A DNA stretch of 64,000 bases from Rhizobium sp. Root482 (GCF_001426565.1 NZ_LMFA01000021.1:124001-188000); one strand, 5' to 3'; counted from the stretch's first letter, positions 37,831-47,885 are shown. A program made the numbers and translations. Notes: generated from the letters alone by a model not told the origin.

Positions 37831-40425
37831 GTGACAGCGACGAGAAAAACCAGAGATGTGCTGATCCCGGCTGCCGCATCCGCCCCTCTTCCGGTTGCCG
37901 ATGTGATTCTTGCCGCCTCGCCCGTCGGCTTCTGTCTCATCGACCGCCAAGGCCGCATCGGTCAGGTCAATGCCGCCTTTGCAAGGGTCCTGTCACAACC
38001 GCCCGACGCGCTGCCCGGCGCGAGCTTTTCCAATTTCGTGCTTCGGGACGATGTAAACCTGTTCAGTCAGGCGCTGACCGCCCTGCTTGAGAACGCGGCA
38101 GCACCTTCTTCCTGCGAGATACGCCTGACGCAATCCGACAACCGGGCCTCATGGGCCAAGGTCTCCCTCTCCGCCCTGCCGGGCGCGCCCTTGTGGGTCG
38201 CCGTCCAGATCCAGCCGGTGGACGAAACGAAGCGGGTCCTGGAAGCGCTGCGAAAAAGCGAGTGGCGCTGGAAATGCGCACTGGAAAGCGCCCATCAGGG
38301 CGTCTGGGACCACGACTTCCAGACCAATGAGCTGTTCTATTCCGATCATTGGAAGCGACTTCGCGGCCTGCCCGCCGACCAGCCGGTCGACGGCTCCCTC
38401 GAGGCATGGATCAAAAATGTCCATCCGGCCGACAGAGAGCATGTTCTCGAGCATATTCGCCATCAGGAAGAAGGCGATGCCTCCTTCAATCTGTTCCAGT
38501 ATCGCGAGCGGCATGCCGATGGCCACTGGGTCTGGATCGAAAGCCGAGGCGCTTCCATCGAATGGGGCAGCGACGGCAATCCGACCCGCATCATTGGCAC
38601 CGACACCGACATCACCGAGCGTAAGAAGGCGGAGGCACGCCTCGAGGAAATTTCCCGCCGCCTCCGTCTGGCCCTCGATGTCTCGAAGGTCGGCGTCTTC
38701 GAAGCCAATCTCGATACGGACACGGTCGTGCGGGACGACAGACTGCTGCGCATCTACGGCCTCGATCCTGCCAACCCGACACCGCAGGAAACAGTTTTCA
38801 GTGAGAGGCTCCATCCGGACGATCGTGCCCAGGCGCTTGCAAGGGTAGAATTTGGAATTGCTTCCCAGGAACCTTTCGCCAACGCCTTCCGGATCGTTCG
38901 CCCCGACGGCGAGGTCCGCTATGTACAATCGCGTTCCGTGACCTTCATCGACGCCGAAGGCGCACGCAAACTGATCGGTGCCAATTGGGACATCACCGAG
39001 GACGTATTGCTGCGCCAGGAGCTCGAGCAGGCAATGCAATTGGCCGAAGCCCGCAATCACGAGCTGGAAGCCGCCCGCACTCGCATCGAGTATAATGCAC
39101 TCCACGACCACCTGACCGGCTTGCCCAACCGGCGCTACCTCGAACAGCAGATCGACACTTGGATTGCCGGCGAAGTCGCCTATTGCGCCATTCTTCATAT
39201 CGATCTCGATCGCTTCAAGCAGATCAACGACACGCTGGGACATTTGGCCGGCGACGCCATGCTGGCGCATACCGCAGGCAAGCTATCCTCTATCGTCGGA
39301 AATTGTGATTTCGTCGCGCGCATCGGCGGCGACGAGTTCCTGATCCTGTGCGATGCGCGGCATTCGCGCGAGGATGTGATCGCCTTGACCGATCGGATCA
39401 TCGACGCCCTGCGCCAGCCCGTTCCCTATGACGGGCATCTCTGCCGCTTCGGCGCCAGCGTCGGCATTGCCTGGGCGCCGGACGTTGCGGTCGATGCGAA
39501 ACAGATGCTGATGAATGCCGATATCGCCCTGTACCGTGCAAAGAGTCTCGGCCGCAACAGGTACGAATTCTTCACCAAGCAGCTACAGACGCAGATCCAT
39601 CATGCCAAGCGCACCGCGGACGACATCATCAAGGGGCTTGAAGACGGCGAATTCGTTCCGTTCTACCAGCCGCAATTCAATGCCCGCACGCTGGAGATCG
39701 CGGGCGTCGAGACGCTTGCCCGCTGGATGCATCCGAGAAATGGCCTGCTTGCACCGGATTATTTCCTGAAGATCGCCGAGGATATCAATGCGCTGACGAT
39801 CATCGACCGCCACATCGCTGAGTTGGCGCTGCGACATTTCGCCGATTGGGAAGCGCAGGGCCTGTCCATTCCGCGCATTTCGGTCAACGTCTCCTCGCCC
39901 CGGCTGCGCGAGGCAGGCCTGATCGAAAGCCTGGAGCAGTTGCGCATACCCTCCGGGAAACTCTCGTTCGAACTGCTGGAATCGATTTTTCTCGATGATC
40001 TCGACGAGGCTGCGTCAAGAACGCTTGCGGACCTGAAAGCCCTCGGCATCGAGATCGAAATCGATGATTTCGGAACGGGGCATGCGTCGATCATCGGCCT
40101 GATGAAGCTTAATCCAAGCCGCCTGAAAATCGACCGCGCCCTGATCAAGCCGATCACCGAATCTCCCGAACAACGAAAGCTGGTGGGGTCGATCATCGAT
40201 ATCGGCCATTCGCTGAATATCGACGTGGTGGCGGAAGGGGTGGAAACCCGCCTCCATGCCGATATGCTGCGTGATCTCGGCTGCGACATCCTGCAGGGCT
40301 ATGCCTTCGCCAGGCCCATGCCGAAACCGGAACTGGAAGCCTTCATCCGCGCGCGCAGCTGGCTGCCTGCCGAAATGCCGGCGGAAAGACTGCGCGATCT
40401 CATCAAGCGAGACTTCAAGGCATAG
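37831..40425 (+). CDS. PAS-GGDEF-EAL protein (dual c-di-GMP enzyme)
   Basis: 864 residues starting with GTG. Three PAS domains lie at about 20-130, 140-265 (PAS_3-like, with FNLFQYRERHADGHW) and 275-395. GGDEF follows, with DHLTGLPNRRYL and the intact motif at residues 499-503, then EAL from about 605, with ETLARW (627-632), NVSSPRLRE, DDFGTGHAS and LKIDR. Both catalytic domains keep their key residues, so the protein may make or hydrolyse c-di-GMP depending on the PAS signal. No membrane segment is visible. A short coiled region (about 395-425) joins PAS to GGDEF. Confidence 0.9.
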   Translation: MTATRKTRDVLIPAAASAPLPVADVILAASPVGFCLIDRQGRIGQVNAAFARVLSQPPDALPGASFSNFVLRDDVNLFSQALTALLENAAAPSSCEIRLTQSDNRASWAKVSLSALPGAPLWVAVQIQPVDETKRVLEALRKSEWRWKCALESAHQGVWDHDFQTNELFYSDHWKRLRGLPADQPVDGSLEAWIKNVHPADREHVLEHIRHQEEGDASFNLFQYRERHADGHWVWIESRGASIEWGSDGNPTRIIGTDTDITERKKAEARLEEISRRLRLALDVSKVGVFEANLDTDTVVRDDRLLRIYGLDPANPTPQETVFSERLHPDDRAQALARVEFGIASQEPFANAFRIVRPDGEVRYVQSRSVTFIDAEGARKLIGANWDITEDVLLRQELEQAMQLAEARNHELEAARTRIEYNALHDHLTGLPNRRYLEQQIDTWIAGEVAYCAILHIDLDRFKQINDTLGHLAGDAMLAHTAGKLSSIVGNCDFVARIGGDEFLILCDARHSREDVIALTDRIIDALRQPVPYDGHLCRFGASVGIAWAPDVAVDAKQMLMNADIALYRAKSLGRNRYEFFTKQLQTQIHHAKRTADDIIKGLEDGEFVPFYQPQFNARTLEIAGVETLARWMHPRNGLLAPDYFLKIAEDINALTIIDRHIAELALRHFADWEAQGLSIPRISVNVSSPRLREAGLIESLEQLRIPSGKLSFELLESIFLDDLDEAASRTLADLKALGIEIEIDDFGTGHASIIGLMKLNPSRLKIDRALIKPITESPEQRKLVGSIIDIGHSLNIDVVAEGVETRLHADMLRDLGCDILQGYAFARPMPKPELEAFIRARSWLPAEMPAERLRDLIKRDFKA

Positions 40426-40452
40426 AAAAACCGCCCGGCGGGCGGGCGGTTT
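40425..40452 (-). terminator. Terminator after the ATPase zeta-subunit gene
   Basis: A 10-bp GC-rich stem (AAACCGCCCG/CGGGCGGTTT) with a 5-base loop. The T-run is on the minus strand, so it primarily ends the DUF1476 gene; it may also stop the convergent PAS-GGDEF-EAL transcript. Confidence 0.8.
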
Positions 40453-40469
40453 GGGCAGTCATCGTCAAA

Positions 40470-40787
40470 TCAGCCGTTCTGGACCTGAGTGACGGCCTCA
40501 GAGAGAAGTTCAAGCATCTTCGTGCGAATCTGTTCGTCGGTCTGGGCGATGCCGGCCGCGTCGAAGTCGGCGCGGATCTTGCGCACCACGTCCTCATGCC
40601 CGGCTTCCTCGAAATCGGCCGCAATGACATCTGCCGCATAGGCGGCCGGATCGCTCTTGCCCAGAAGTTCGGCGGCCCACAGGCCGAGCAGCTTGTTGCG
40701 CCGCGCCTCGGCCTTGAATTTCAGCTCCTCGTCCAGCGCAAACTTCGCTTCAAACGCCTTTTCACGGTCCTGCATATTGGTCGTCAT
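40470..40787 (-). CDS. F1-ATPase inhibitor zeta subunit (DUF1476)
   Basis: 105 residues from the ATG at 40785-40787 (MTTNMQDREKAFEAKFALDEE), preceded by a purine-rich ribosome-binding site. The sequence KFKAEARRNKLLGLWAAELLG followed by the helical DFEEAGHEDVVRKI is that of the alphaproteobacterial zeta subunit, which inserts its N-terminal helix into F1-ATPase and blocks ATP hydrolysis when the proton gradient fails. Older annotation calls the family DUF1476. It is divergent from purC, a conserved arrangement in rhizobia. Confidence 0.9.
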   Translation of the reverse strand: MTTNMQDREKAFEAKFALDEELKFKAEARRNKLLGLWAAELLGKSDPAAYAADVIAADFEEAGHEDVVRKIRADFDAAGIAQTDEQIRTKMLELLSEAVTQVQNG

Positions 40788-41020
40788 CCTCTCTCTCTCC
40801 TGAAACGGAGTTCTAAATGGCTTGGCCGCGCTTAAACCAAAAGCCGGTGAAAAGTGCAATGCGATGTTTCCGCGCGGCCGCTTCAGGTGCCTGGCTTTTC
40901 GCTAATTCACCGGATCAAGTGACAGGCCGATTGTGAAATGAATTCTTTTGGGCTAAGGACCCGATTAGAAAATACCCCTGGCGCTGCCCAAGCGCGCCGA
41001 CAACCATAGAGACGATATTC

Positions 41021-41785
41021 ATGAACCGTCGCCGCCGTATCTACGAAGGCAAGGCCAAGATCCTTTACGAAGGTCCTGAGCCGGGCACGCTGATCCAGTT
41101 CTTCAAGGACGATGCCACCGCCTTCAACAAGAAGAAACACGACGTCATCGACGGCAAGGGCGTGCTGAACAACCGGATTTCGGAATATATCTTCACGCAT
41201 CTGAACAAGATCGGTATTCCCACGCACTTCATCCGCCGCCTCAACATGCGCGAGCAGCTGATCAAGGAAGTGGAAATCATCCCGCTCGAGATCGTCGTGC
41301 GCAATGTGGCCGCCGGCTCGCTTGCCAAGCGCCTCGGCATCGACGAAGGCGTGGTACTGCCGCGCTCGATCATCGAATTCTACTACAAGGCCGATGCGCT
41401 CGACGACCCGATGGTCTCCGAAGAGCATATCACCGCCTTCGGCTGGGCAAGCCCGCAGGAACTCGATGACATCATGGCGCTCGCCATCCGCATCAACGAC
41501 TTCCTTACCGGCCTGTTCCTCGGCGTCGGCATCCAGCTCGTCGATTTCAAGATCGAGTGCGGACGCCTGTTCGAGGGCGACATGATGCGCATTATCCTGG
41601 CCGACGAGATTTCGCCGGACAGCTGCCGCCTCTGGGATGTCGAGACCAAGGAAAAGATGGATAAGGACCGGTTCCGCCGCGACATGGGCGGCCTCGTCGA
41701 GGCTTACCAGGAAGTGGCCCGCCGGCTTGGCATCATGAACGAGAACGAACCGCCGCGTGGCTCAGGCCCCGTATTGGTGAAATAG
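41021..41785 (+). CDS. purC: Phosphoribosylaminoimidazole-succinocarboxamide synthase
   Basis: 254 residues. PurC joins CAIR and aspartate with ATP to give [17 protein letters not shown] is the nucleotide-binding start; [27 protein letters not shown] and [12 protein letters not shown] are the conserved SAICAR synthetase blocks. Length is typical of the stand-alone bacterial enzyme. AGAGACG precedes the ATG. It opens a purC-purS-orf-purQ operon. Confidence 0.96.
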   Translation: MNRRRRIYEGKAKILYEGPEPGTLIQFFKDDATAFNKKKHDVIDGKGVLNNRISEYIFTHLNKIGIPTHFIRRLNMREQLIKEVEIIPLEIVVRNVAAGSLAKRLGIDEGVVLPRSIIEFYYKADALDDPMVSEEHITAFGWASPQELDDIMALAIRINDFLTGLFLGVGIQLVDFKIECGRLFEGDMMRIILADEISPDSCRLWDVETKEKMDKDRFRRDMGGLVEAYQEVARRLGIMNENEPPRGSGPVLVK

Positions 41786-41800
41786 GCAGGAAGAGCGACA

Positions 41801-42043
41801 GTGATCAACGCACGCGTAACTGTGACGCTGAAGAACGGCGTTCTCGACCCACAGGGCAAGGCCATCGAGGGCGCGCTCGGCGCCCTCGGCTTCGACGGCA
41901 TCGGCCATGTCCGCCAGGGCAAGGTTTTCGATCTGCAGATCGAGACCGCCGACCGCGCCAAGGCCGAGGCCGAGGTAAAGGCGATGTGCGAGAAACTTCT
42001 GGCAAACACGGTGATTGAGAATTACACTATCTCACTCGCCTGA
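41801..42043 (+). CDS. purS: Phosphoribosylformylglycinamidine synthase subunit PurS
   Basis: 80 residues beginning with GTG at 41801. Sequence INARVTVTLKNGVLDPQGKAIEGAL and the two beta-alpha-beta units are typical of PurS, the small dimeric bridge between PurQ (glutaminase) and PurL (synthase) in bacteria that lack the fused long PurL. It follows purC by 15 bp. Its existence agrees with the 744-residue short-type PurL downstream. Confidence 0.95.
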   Translation: MINARVTVTLKNGVLDPQGKAIEGALGALGFDGIGHVRQGKVFDLQIETADRAKAEAEVKAMCEKLLANTVIENYTISLA

Positions 42044-42062
42044 TGGTTGAAAGAGGTGCTGG

Positions 42063-42320
42063 ATGGCCGAAGTCACAAGCGATCTGATGTATGAATTGCT
42101 GAAGCGCGTTCACACTGACGTTGCCGGCTTGAAGGAAGGTCAACGGGAAATCCGCTTGGAATTGAATGCGATGCGCGGAACAATGGTTTCGATGCAGCAG
42201 GACATTCACAATATCTACGGCGTTCTCGCGAGACATGAAATGCGCCTCGACCGTATCGAAAACCGCCTCGAACTGCGCGAGCTTGCCGAGGCCCAATCCA
42301 GGTTTGAACTGCACCCATGA
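42063..42320 (+). CDS. Small coiled-coil protein inside the pur operon
   Basis: 85 residues. No family recognised with confidence. Almost the whole chain is predicted helical with heptads: [21 protein letters not shown], then [19 protein letters not shown] and [16 protein letters not shown]. It begins 19 bp after purS and its stop overlaps the purQ ATG by 4 bases (ATGA), so purQ translation depends on it. Codon use is like its neighbours. Similar small coiled-coil proteins occur near purQ in other rhizobia as I recall, but no role in FGAM synthase has been shown. Confidence 0.75.
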   Translation: MAEVTSDLMYELLKRVHTDVAGLKEGQREIRLELNAMRGTMVSMQQDIHNIYGVLARHEMRLDRIENRLELRELAEAQSRFELHP

Positions 42321-42988
42321 AATCAGCCGTCGTCCAGCTTCCAGGCCTTAATCGCGACCGCGACATGATTACGGCGCTCACCAAGATTTCCGGCACGGCG
42401 CCGGTCACCATCTGGCAGACCGAAACGGAAATTCCTGATGTCGATCTGATCGTCATTCCCGGTGGCTTTTCCTATGGCGATTATCTGCGCTGCGGTGCGA
42501 TCGCCGCGCGCATGCCGGTGATGCAGGCGATCAAGGCGAAGGCCGAGGCCGGCGTCAAGGTGCTCGGCGTCTGCAACGGCTTCCAGATTCTTGTCGAGGC
42601 AGGTCTCCTGCCGGGCGCGCTGATGCGCAATGCCTCGCTCAAATTCGTCTGCAAGGAAGTGCTTCTGGAAGTGGTCAACGCCGACACCGATTTCAGCCGC
42701 GCCTATGAAAAGGGCCAGATCATTCGCAGCCCTGTCGCCCATCACGATGGCAATTTCTTTGCCGACAGCGAAACGCTGGCACGCATCGAGGACAATGGCC
42801 AGGTGGTCTTCCGCTATGCCGGCGGCACCAATCCGAATGGCTCGGTCAACGACATTGCCGGGATCGTCAACGCCAAGGGCAATGTCCTTGGCATGATGCC
42901 GCATCCGGAAAATCTCATCGAGGCGGCCCATGGCGGGTCCGACGGGCGCGGTCTGTTCGCCTCCGCGCTCGACGTCATCGCCGCTTAA
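42317..42988 (+). CDS. purQ: Phosphoribosylformylglycinamidine synthase subunit PurQ
   Basis: 223 residues of class I glutamine amidotransferase. The nucleophile is the Cys in [19 protein letters not shown], and the His-Glu pair lies in [10 protein letters not shown]. PurQ liberates ammonia from glutamine for the PurL-catalysed conversion of FGAR to FGAM. The start overlaps the small coiled-coil gene, confirming the frame. It is separated from purL by a lipoprotein gene and a regulator pair. Confidence 0.96.
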   Translation: MKSAVVQLPGLNRDRDMITALTKISGTAPVTIWQTETEIPDVDLIVIPGGFSYGDYLRCGAIAARMPVMQAIKAKAEAGVKVLGVCNGFQILVEAGLLPGALMRNASLKFVCKEVLLEVVNADTDFSRAYEKGQIIRSPVAHHDGNFFADSETLARIEDNGQVVFRYAGGTNPNGSVNDIAGIVNAKGNVLGMMPHPENLIEAAHGGSDGRGLFASALDVIAA

Positions 42989-43040
42989 CCTCCGGTCTGA
43001 TAGACATCACGCACAAAGACCGAATCACCGAGGCTTTTCG

Positions 43041-43445
43041 ATGCGCGCATCCTTCGTTCCTTTTCTTGCGGTCGCAGGTTCGTTCGTGAGCCTGATGCTC
43101 ATCGCCGGCTGCCAGTCGGACAAGCCTGCCCCCGCGCACGACAGCGCAGCCCTGCCGACGATGGAACGCGTTGCACTCGGGGCCAATCGCTGCTGGTTCA
43201 AATCCGGCGACGCCGCGTTCAAGCCCTATCGGCTCGCGCCGGAACTCAATTCCTTTTCCGGCCGCCCACGTATCCTGATCGTCCGGCGGGATGCGCCCGA
43301 ATCGCGGCCGCTCGCCGTCGTGCAGGCGGAAGGTCATCCGGCCCGGTTGCAGGCCTTTGGTCCGCTGTTCGACGACGCGTCCGGCTCACGCATGGCCGAT
43401 GATGTGAAACGCTGGGCAGCCGGCGGCACCGGCTGCGCCGCCTAG
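43041..43445 (+). CDS. Putative lipoprotein
   Basis: 134 residues from the ATG at 43041. The N-terminus is a lipoprotein signal: a short basic start, a hydrophobic core, then the lipobox LIAGC with Cys at about residue 23. The mature part has WFKSGDAAFKPYRLAPELN and a short C-terminal pair of cysteines, and is unknown to me beyond similarity in style to small rhizobial outer-membrane lipoproteins. It follows purQ by 52 bp and is convergent with the DUF1127 gene. Confidence 0.75.
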   Translation: MRASFVPFLAVAGSFVSLMLIAGCQSDKPAPAHDSAALPTMERVALGANRCWFKSGDAAFKPYRLAPELNSFSGRPRILIVRRDAPESRPLAVVQAEGHPARLQAFGPLFDDASGSRMADDVKRWAAGGTGCAA

Positions 43446-43466
43446 CGCGCGTCACGCCACCTTTTC

Positions 43467-43712
43467 TCAGTCCCAGAATGGACGTGCCGCCTCGCGGCGC
43501 GCTTCCGCGCGCGTGACGCCGATATCGGCAAGCTGGCTGTCCGTCATCTCGCTGAGGGCAAGGCGGCTCAGTCGCTTGCCTTCCCGCTCGAGAATCCAGG
43601 CGAATAGTTTCCGACATAGATTTGCGAGGCTCCCAATGACAGATCGTTGCTTGGGCGTTCTCGCGATGGCGGAGCAATCCAGATGGTTTACGGTGCAAAT
43701 TGTACCCTTCAT
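43467..43712 (-). CDS. DUF1127 (YjiS-like) small protein
   Basis: 81 residues from the ATG at 43710-43712, with AGAGGA 8 bases upstream; a GTG two codons earlier is possible. The C-terminal half, LSRLALSEMTDSQLADIGVTRAEARREA, is the DUF1127 motif. Related short Arg-rich proteins in alphaproteobacteria bind RNA and affect phosphate or carbon metabolism; whether this longer member does is not known. It is divergent from the MocR-type regulator and lies beside the same set of ATTGT repeats, so that regulator may control it. Confidence 0.85.
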   Translation of the reverse strand: MKGTICTVNHLDCSAIARTPKQRSVIGSLANLCRKLFAWILEREGKRLSRLALSEMTDSQLADIGVTRAEARREAARPFWD

Positions 43713-43740
43713 CGCCACAATCCTCTCATTGTCTGCGCCT

Positions 43741-43797
43741 AATTGTATCTATTGTTACAATTGACACCCGCGCGGGTACAATGTAGAAATTGTAACC
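43741..43797. promoter_or_regulatory. ATTGT-box operator region between DUF1127 and MocR genes
   Basis: ATTGT-type elements occur at 43742 (ATTGTATC), 43751 (the palindrome ATTGTTACAAT), 43778 (ACAAT, inverted) and 43789 (ATTGTAAC); another ATTGTACC lies at 43699 in the DUF1127 coding start. Repeated direct and inverted boxes near the own promoter are typical of MocR-family sites. Confidence 0.6.
43761..43789 (+). promoter_or_regulatory. Predicted mocR promoter
   Basis: Perfect -35 TTGACA, 17-base spacer, -10 TAGAAA. The start of transcription would fall at about 43796-43798, at or next to the ATG at 43798, and no Shine-Dalgarno sequence precedes that ATG. Confidence 0.65.
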
Positions 43798-45216
43798 ATG
43801 ACAAATTGGATGCCAGATCCCGGCCAGGGCCAAGGCCCGCTCTATGCCCGCATCGCCGACCAGATCGAGCAGGCGATTACCGGAGGTGTGCTGCCATCGG
43901 GCACGAAGCTGCCGCCGCAGCGCAATCTCGCCTATGATATCGGCGTGACGATCGGCACGATCGGCCGCGCCTACCATCTTGTCCGCGAACGCGGCCTGGT
44001 CAGCGGAGAGGTTGGCCGCGGCACCTATGTGCTCGACAATGCCGATATGCGGCCGGCCGAGCAGGCTGACCCGATGACGGCGGCGCTGGCCGGCACCCGC
44101 CCGATCAAGGCGCCGCCGGGAAAACTTCGATTCGACAGCACCGCGGCCCCCGATATCGGCCAGGGCGCCTCGCTGGAAAAACTGCTGATCGACATCAGCC
44201 GCGAACATCATGCCGACATTGCCAGCTATGCCCGCGATTTTCCGCAGCACTGGTTCGAGGCCGGAAGCCAGTGGCTGGCCAAGGGTAGCTTCAGGCCGAA
44301 ACCCGACTGCATCGTGCCGACGCTCGGCGCTCACGCCGGTGCCGTTGCGGTGATCGCCGCTGTGACGGCGCCCGGCGACAAGATTGCCTTCGAAAATGTC
44401 ACCTATTCGCAGATCAGCCGCAGTGCAGGCCTGATCGGCCGGCGGACGATTCTCTTGCGCACCGATGACGGTGGCCTGGATCCGGAGGATTTCGAGCGGG
44501 TCTGTGCCCAGCAGCATCCGAAACTGGCCTTCCTGATGCCGACCGCTCAGAACCCGACCGTTACGACGCTGTCGATCGAGCGCCGCCGTGCCGTGGCCGA
44601 TATTGCCCGCAGATATGGTGTCTGGCTGCTGGAAGACGATCTTTATGGCGCGATGACCGGCGACATGACCCCGCTTCTGGCCGAGCTTGCGCCCGAGCGC
44701 ACCTTCCTGGTCGGCGGCCTTTCGAAATCGGTTGCGGCAGGCGCGCGCGGCGGCTGGGTCGCCTGCCCGCCCCATTTCAGCCAGCGCGTACGCATCGCTC
44801 ACAAGATGGTGAGCGGCGGCATGCCGTTCCTCCTTGCGGAACTCTGTGCCCGCCTGGTCCTTGGCGGCGAGGCAGCGATCCTTCGTTCCAGATGCATCGA
44901 TGAAATTCGTGGTCGCGAACAGATGGCCCGCGAGATATTTTCAGGCCTCGACTTCAACTCGCATCCGCATGTGCCGTTCCTGTGGTTGAAATTGTCCGAG
45001 CCTTGGTTCTCCGGCACGTTCAAACATGCCGCTTTCGACGAGGGCGTGCTGATCGACGACGAGGACGAATTCAAGGCCGGCCGGACCGACAGTGTCTTCC
45101 ACCGGGTGCGGATCGGCTTCTCCTCGCCCGCGACCCGCAACGAGGTGCGCACCGGTTTCATGACGCTTCGGCGATTGCTTGACAGCGGCCGCACCGGCCA
45201 TGACAGCTTCGCCTGA
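43798..45216 (+). CDS. MocR-family regulator (GntR helix-turn-helix fused to PLP aminotransferase-like domain)
   Basis: 472 residues. N-terminal GntR winged helix (about 15-80: LYARIADQIEQAITGGVLPSG and GVTIGTIGRAYHLVRERGLV) is joined by a 60-residue linker to a fold-type I aminotransferase domain. The PLP lysine is K310 (GGLSKSVAAG), with the NPTVTTLS loop and an Asp in LLEDDLYG. These proteins sense PLP or amino compounds and bind DNA; enzymatic activity is usually not needed. Divergent from DUF1127; the likely ligand and target are unknown. It may be translated from a leaderless message. Confidence 0.88.
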   Translation: MTNWMPDPGQGQGPLYARIADQIEQAITGGVLPSGTKLPPQRNLAYDIGVTIGTIGRAYHLVRERGLVSGEVGRGTYVLDNADMRPAEQADPMTAALAGTRPIKAPPGKLRFDSTAAPDIGQGASLEKLLIDISREHHADIASYARDFPQHWFEAGSQWLAKGSFRPKPDCIVPTLGAHAGAVAVIAAVTAPGDKIAFENVTYSQISRSAGLIGRRTILLRTDDGGLDPEDFERVCAQQHPKLAFLMPTAQNPTVTTLSIERRRAVADIARRYGVWLLEDDLYGAMTGDMTPLLAELAPERTFLVGGLSKSVAAGARGGWVACPPHFSQRVRIAHKMVSGGMPFLLAELCARLVLGGEAAILRSRCIDEIRGREQMAREIFSGLDFNSHPHVPFLWLKLSEPWFSGTFKHAAFDEGVLIDDEDEFKAGRTDSVFHRVRIGFSSPATRNEVRTGFMTLRRLLDSGRTGHDSFA

Positions 45217-45395
45217 GGGTTTCGGCGCAATAGGGGCGAAAAGCAGCTATCTCCGGTCTTTTCCGGCATTTTCCTGTCGCATCGCAAGACGGCATCGGCT
45301 AAAGAGACGCCGACGCGATCTCTTTGTTTTGACGCTCCCTGCGGATGTGGCGCCTGACGCCGTCCGGGGCGCTCCAACGGACCGAACGGACGACG

Positions 45396-47630
45396 ATGAC
45401 CATTTCCAACAGCCGCCCCATTACCGCCGACCTGATTGCCTCGCACGGGCTGAAGCCGGACGAATATCAGCGCATCCTCGACCTGATCGGCCGCGAGCCG
45501 AGCTTTACCGAGCTTGGCATCTTCTCGGCTATGTGGAACGAGCACTGCTCGTATAAATCCTCGAAAAAATGGCTGCGCACGCTTCCGACGACGGGGCCGC
45601 GGGTCATCCAGGGACCTGGCGAAAATGCCGGCGTCGTCGATATCGATGACGGCGATGTAGTCGTCTTCAAGATGGAGAGCCACAACCACCCGTCCTATAT
45701 CGAGCCCTACCAGGGTGCGGCAACAGGCGTCGGTGGGATCCTGCGCGACGTCTTTACCATGGGCGCCCGGCCGATCGCGGCGATGAACGCGCTGCGCTTC
45801 GGCGCGCCGGATCATCCGAAGACCCGCCATCTCGTCTCCGGCGTCGTCGCCGGCGTCGGCGGCTACGGCAATTCCTTCGGCGTGCCTACAGTCGGCGGCG
45901 AGGTCGAATTCGACGCCCGCTACAACGGCAATATCCTCGTCAACGCCTTTGCCGCCGGGCTTGCCAAATCCGATGCGATCTTCCTGTCGGAAGCCAAGGG
46001 CGTCGGCCTGCCGGTCGTCTATCTCGGCGCCAAGACCGGCCGTGATGGCGTCGGTGGCGCAACCATGGCATCGGCGGAATTCGACGAATCGATCGAGGAG
46101 AAGCGGCCTACCGTGCAGGTTGGCGATCCCTTCACCGAAAAATGCCTGCTGGAAGCCTGCCTCGAGCTGATGAAGACCGGCGCGGTCATCGCCATCCAGG
46201 ACATGGGTGCTGCCGGCCTCACCTGCTCCGCCGTCGAAATGGGCGCCAAGGGCGACCTCGGCATTGAGCTAGAACTGGACAAGGTACCGGTGCGCGAGGA
46301 GCGCATGACGGCCTATGAGATGATGCTGTCGGAAAGCCAGGAGCGCATGCTCATGGTCCTGGAGCCGGCCAAGGAAGAGGTTGCCAAGGCGATCTTCGTG
46401 AAATGGGGACTGGATTTCGCCATCGTCGGCAAGACCACCGACGACCTGCGCTTCCGCGTGCTGCACCAGGGCGAGGAAGTCGCCAACCTGCCGATCAAGG
46501 ATCTGGGCGATCAGGCGCCGGAATATGATCGGCCGTGGACACCGGCAAAGACCGCAGCCCCTCTGGCGGCGGGCGATATCCCGCAGGCGGATATTGCGGA
46601 CGCCGTGCTTTCGCTTGTGGGATCGGCCAACAATTCGTCGCGCCGCTGGGTCTATGAGCAGTATGACACGCTGATCCAGGGCAATTCGCTGCAATTGCCG
46701 GGCGGCGATGCCGGCGTTGTGCGCGTCGAAGGCCATCCGTCCAAGGCACTCGCTTTCTCCTCCGATGTGACGCCGCGCTACGTCGAGGCCGATCCTTTCG
46801 AAGGCGGCAAGCAGGCGGTCGCCGAATGCTGGCGCAATATCACCGCGACGGGCGCCCTGCCCTTGGCGGCCACGGACAATCTCAATTTCGGCAATCCCGA
46901 GCGCCCGGAAATCATGAGCCAGCTGGTTCATGCCATCAAGGGCATCGGCGAAGCCTGCCGCGCGCTCGATTTCCCGATCGTTTCCGGCAATGTCTCGCTC
47001 TACAACGAGACCAATGGCCAGGCCATCCTGCCGACACCCACGATCGGCGGCGTCGGGCTGCTTAGCGACTGGTCGCAGATGGCACGCATCCGCTTTGCCG
47101 CAGAAGACGAGGTGATCCTGCTTGTCGGGGCGCCGGAGGAACTGGGAACTCATCTCGGCCAATCCGTCTATCTGCGCGACATCCACGGGCGCACCGACGG
47201 CCCTGCCCCGCATGTCGATCTCGCCCATGAACGCAAGACCGGCGATTTCGTCCGCAGCCTCATCCTCGGCGGCCTGACCAGTGCCGTGCACGATTGCTCC
47301 TCGGGCGGTCTTGCACTGGCGATTGCGGAAATGGCCATGGCCTCCGGTATCGGTGCGACGATCAAGGCGGTCGCCGGCCGCGACCCGATCCCGGTCTTCT
47401 TCGGCGAGGACCAGGGGCGCTATGTCGTCACGGTCAGCCGCGAACATGCGGCACTTGTCACCGAGCGTGCCAAGGCCGCCGGCGTCGCAGCACCTGAGAT
47501 CGGCACGACCGGCGGAACCGAAGTGGTGCTGGGTTCGGCCAGGCCGCTTGCAATTCTGCAATTGCGTTCGGCGCATGAATCATGGTTCCCTGACTTCATG
47601 GGCGGCGAAACATTGATCGCGGCCGAGTAA
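45396..47630 (+). CDS. purL: Phosphoribosylformylglycinamidine synthase subunit PurL
   Basis: 744 residues from the ATG at 45396 ([19 protein letters not shown]); the frame continues upstream without family similarity. The short-type PurL shows [45 protein letters not shown], the ATP-site [17 protein letters not shown] and a second half ending [13 protein letters not shown]. It carries out the ATP-dependent amidation of FGAR with ammonia from PurQ via PurS. bolA follows 15 bp downstream. Confidence 0.97.
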   Translation: MTISNSRPITADLIASHGLKPDEYQRILDLIGREPSFTELGIFSAMWNEHCSYKSSKKWLRTLPTTGPRVIQGPGENAGVVDIDDGDVVVFKMESHNHPSYIEPYQGAATGVGGILRDVFTMGARPIAAMNALRFGAPDHPKTRHLVSGVVAGVGGYGNSFGVPTVGGEVEFDARYNGNILVNAFAAGLAKSDAIFLSEAKGVGLPVVYLGAKTGRDGVGGATMASAEFDESIEEKRPTVQVGDPFTEKCLLEACLELMKTGAVIAIQDMGAAGLTCSAVEMGAKGDLGIELELDKVPVREERMTAYEMMLSESQERMLMVLEPAKEEVAKAIFVKWGLDFAIVGKTTDDLRFRVLHQGEEVANLPIKDLGDQAPEYDRPWTPAKTAAPLAAGDIPQADIADAVLSLVGSANNSSRRWVYEQYDTLIQGNSLQLPGGDAGVVRVEGHPSKALAFSSDVTPRYVEADPFEGGKQAVAECWRNITATGALPLAATDNLNFGNPERPEIMSQLVHAIKGIGEACRALDFPIVSGNVSLYNETNGQAILPTPTIGGVGLLSDWSQMARIRFAAEDEVILLVGAPEELGTHLGQSVYLRDIHGRTDGPAPHVDLAHERKTGDFVRSLILGGLTSAVHDCSSGGLALAIAEMAMASGIGATIKAVAGRDPIPVFFGEDQGRYVVTVSREHAALVTERAKAAGVAAPEIGTTGGTEVVLGSARPLAILQLRSAHESWFPDFMGGETLIAAE

Positions 47631-47645
47631 TCAGGGAGTACGACC

Positions 47646-47879
47646 ATGCCGATGGCACCTGGCGATATCGAAGACATGATCAAATCCGGCATTCCCGGCG
47701 CGAAGGTGACGATCCGAGATCTCGCCGGCGATGGTGATCATTATGCGGCCGAAGTCGTCGCCGAAGCCTTTCGTGGCAAGAGCCGCGTGCAGCAGCACCA
47801 GATGGTCTACAATGCACTGAAGGGCAATATGGGCGGCGTGCTGCATGCCCTTGCCCTTCAGACATCAGCGCCGGAATAG
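47646..47879 (+). CDS. BolA family protein
   Basis: 77 residues. The KH-like fold appears as MIKSGIPGAKVTIRDLAGDGDHYAAEVV and the conserved FRGKSRVQQHQMVYNAL with the invariant His. It is the short BolA2/IbaG form. Such proteins bind monothiol glutaredoxins around a shared [2Fe-2S] cluster in iron sensing and cluster delivery. grxD is two genes downstream, so a BolA-Grx complex is well supported by context. It is 15 bp after purL. Confidence 0.92.
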   Translation: MPMAPGDIEDMIKSGIPGAKVTIRDLAGDGDHYAAEVVAEAFRGKSRVQQHQMVYNALKGNMGGVLHALALQTSAPE

Positions 47880-47885
47880 CCAGGG

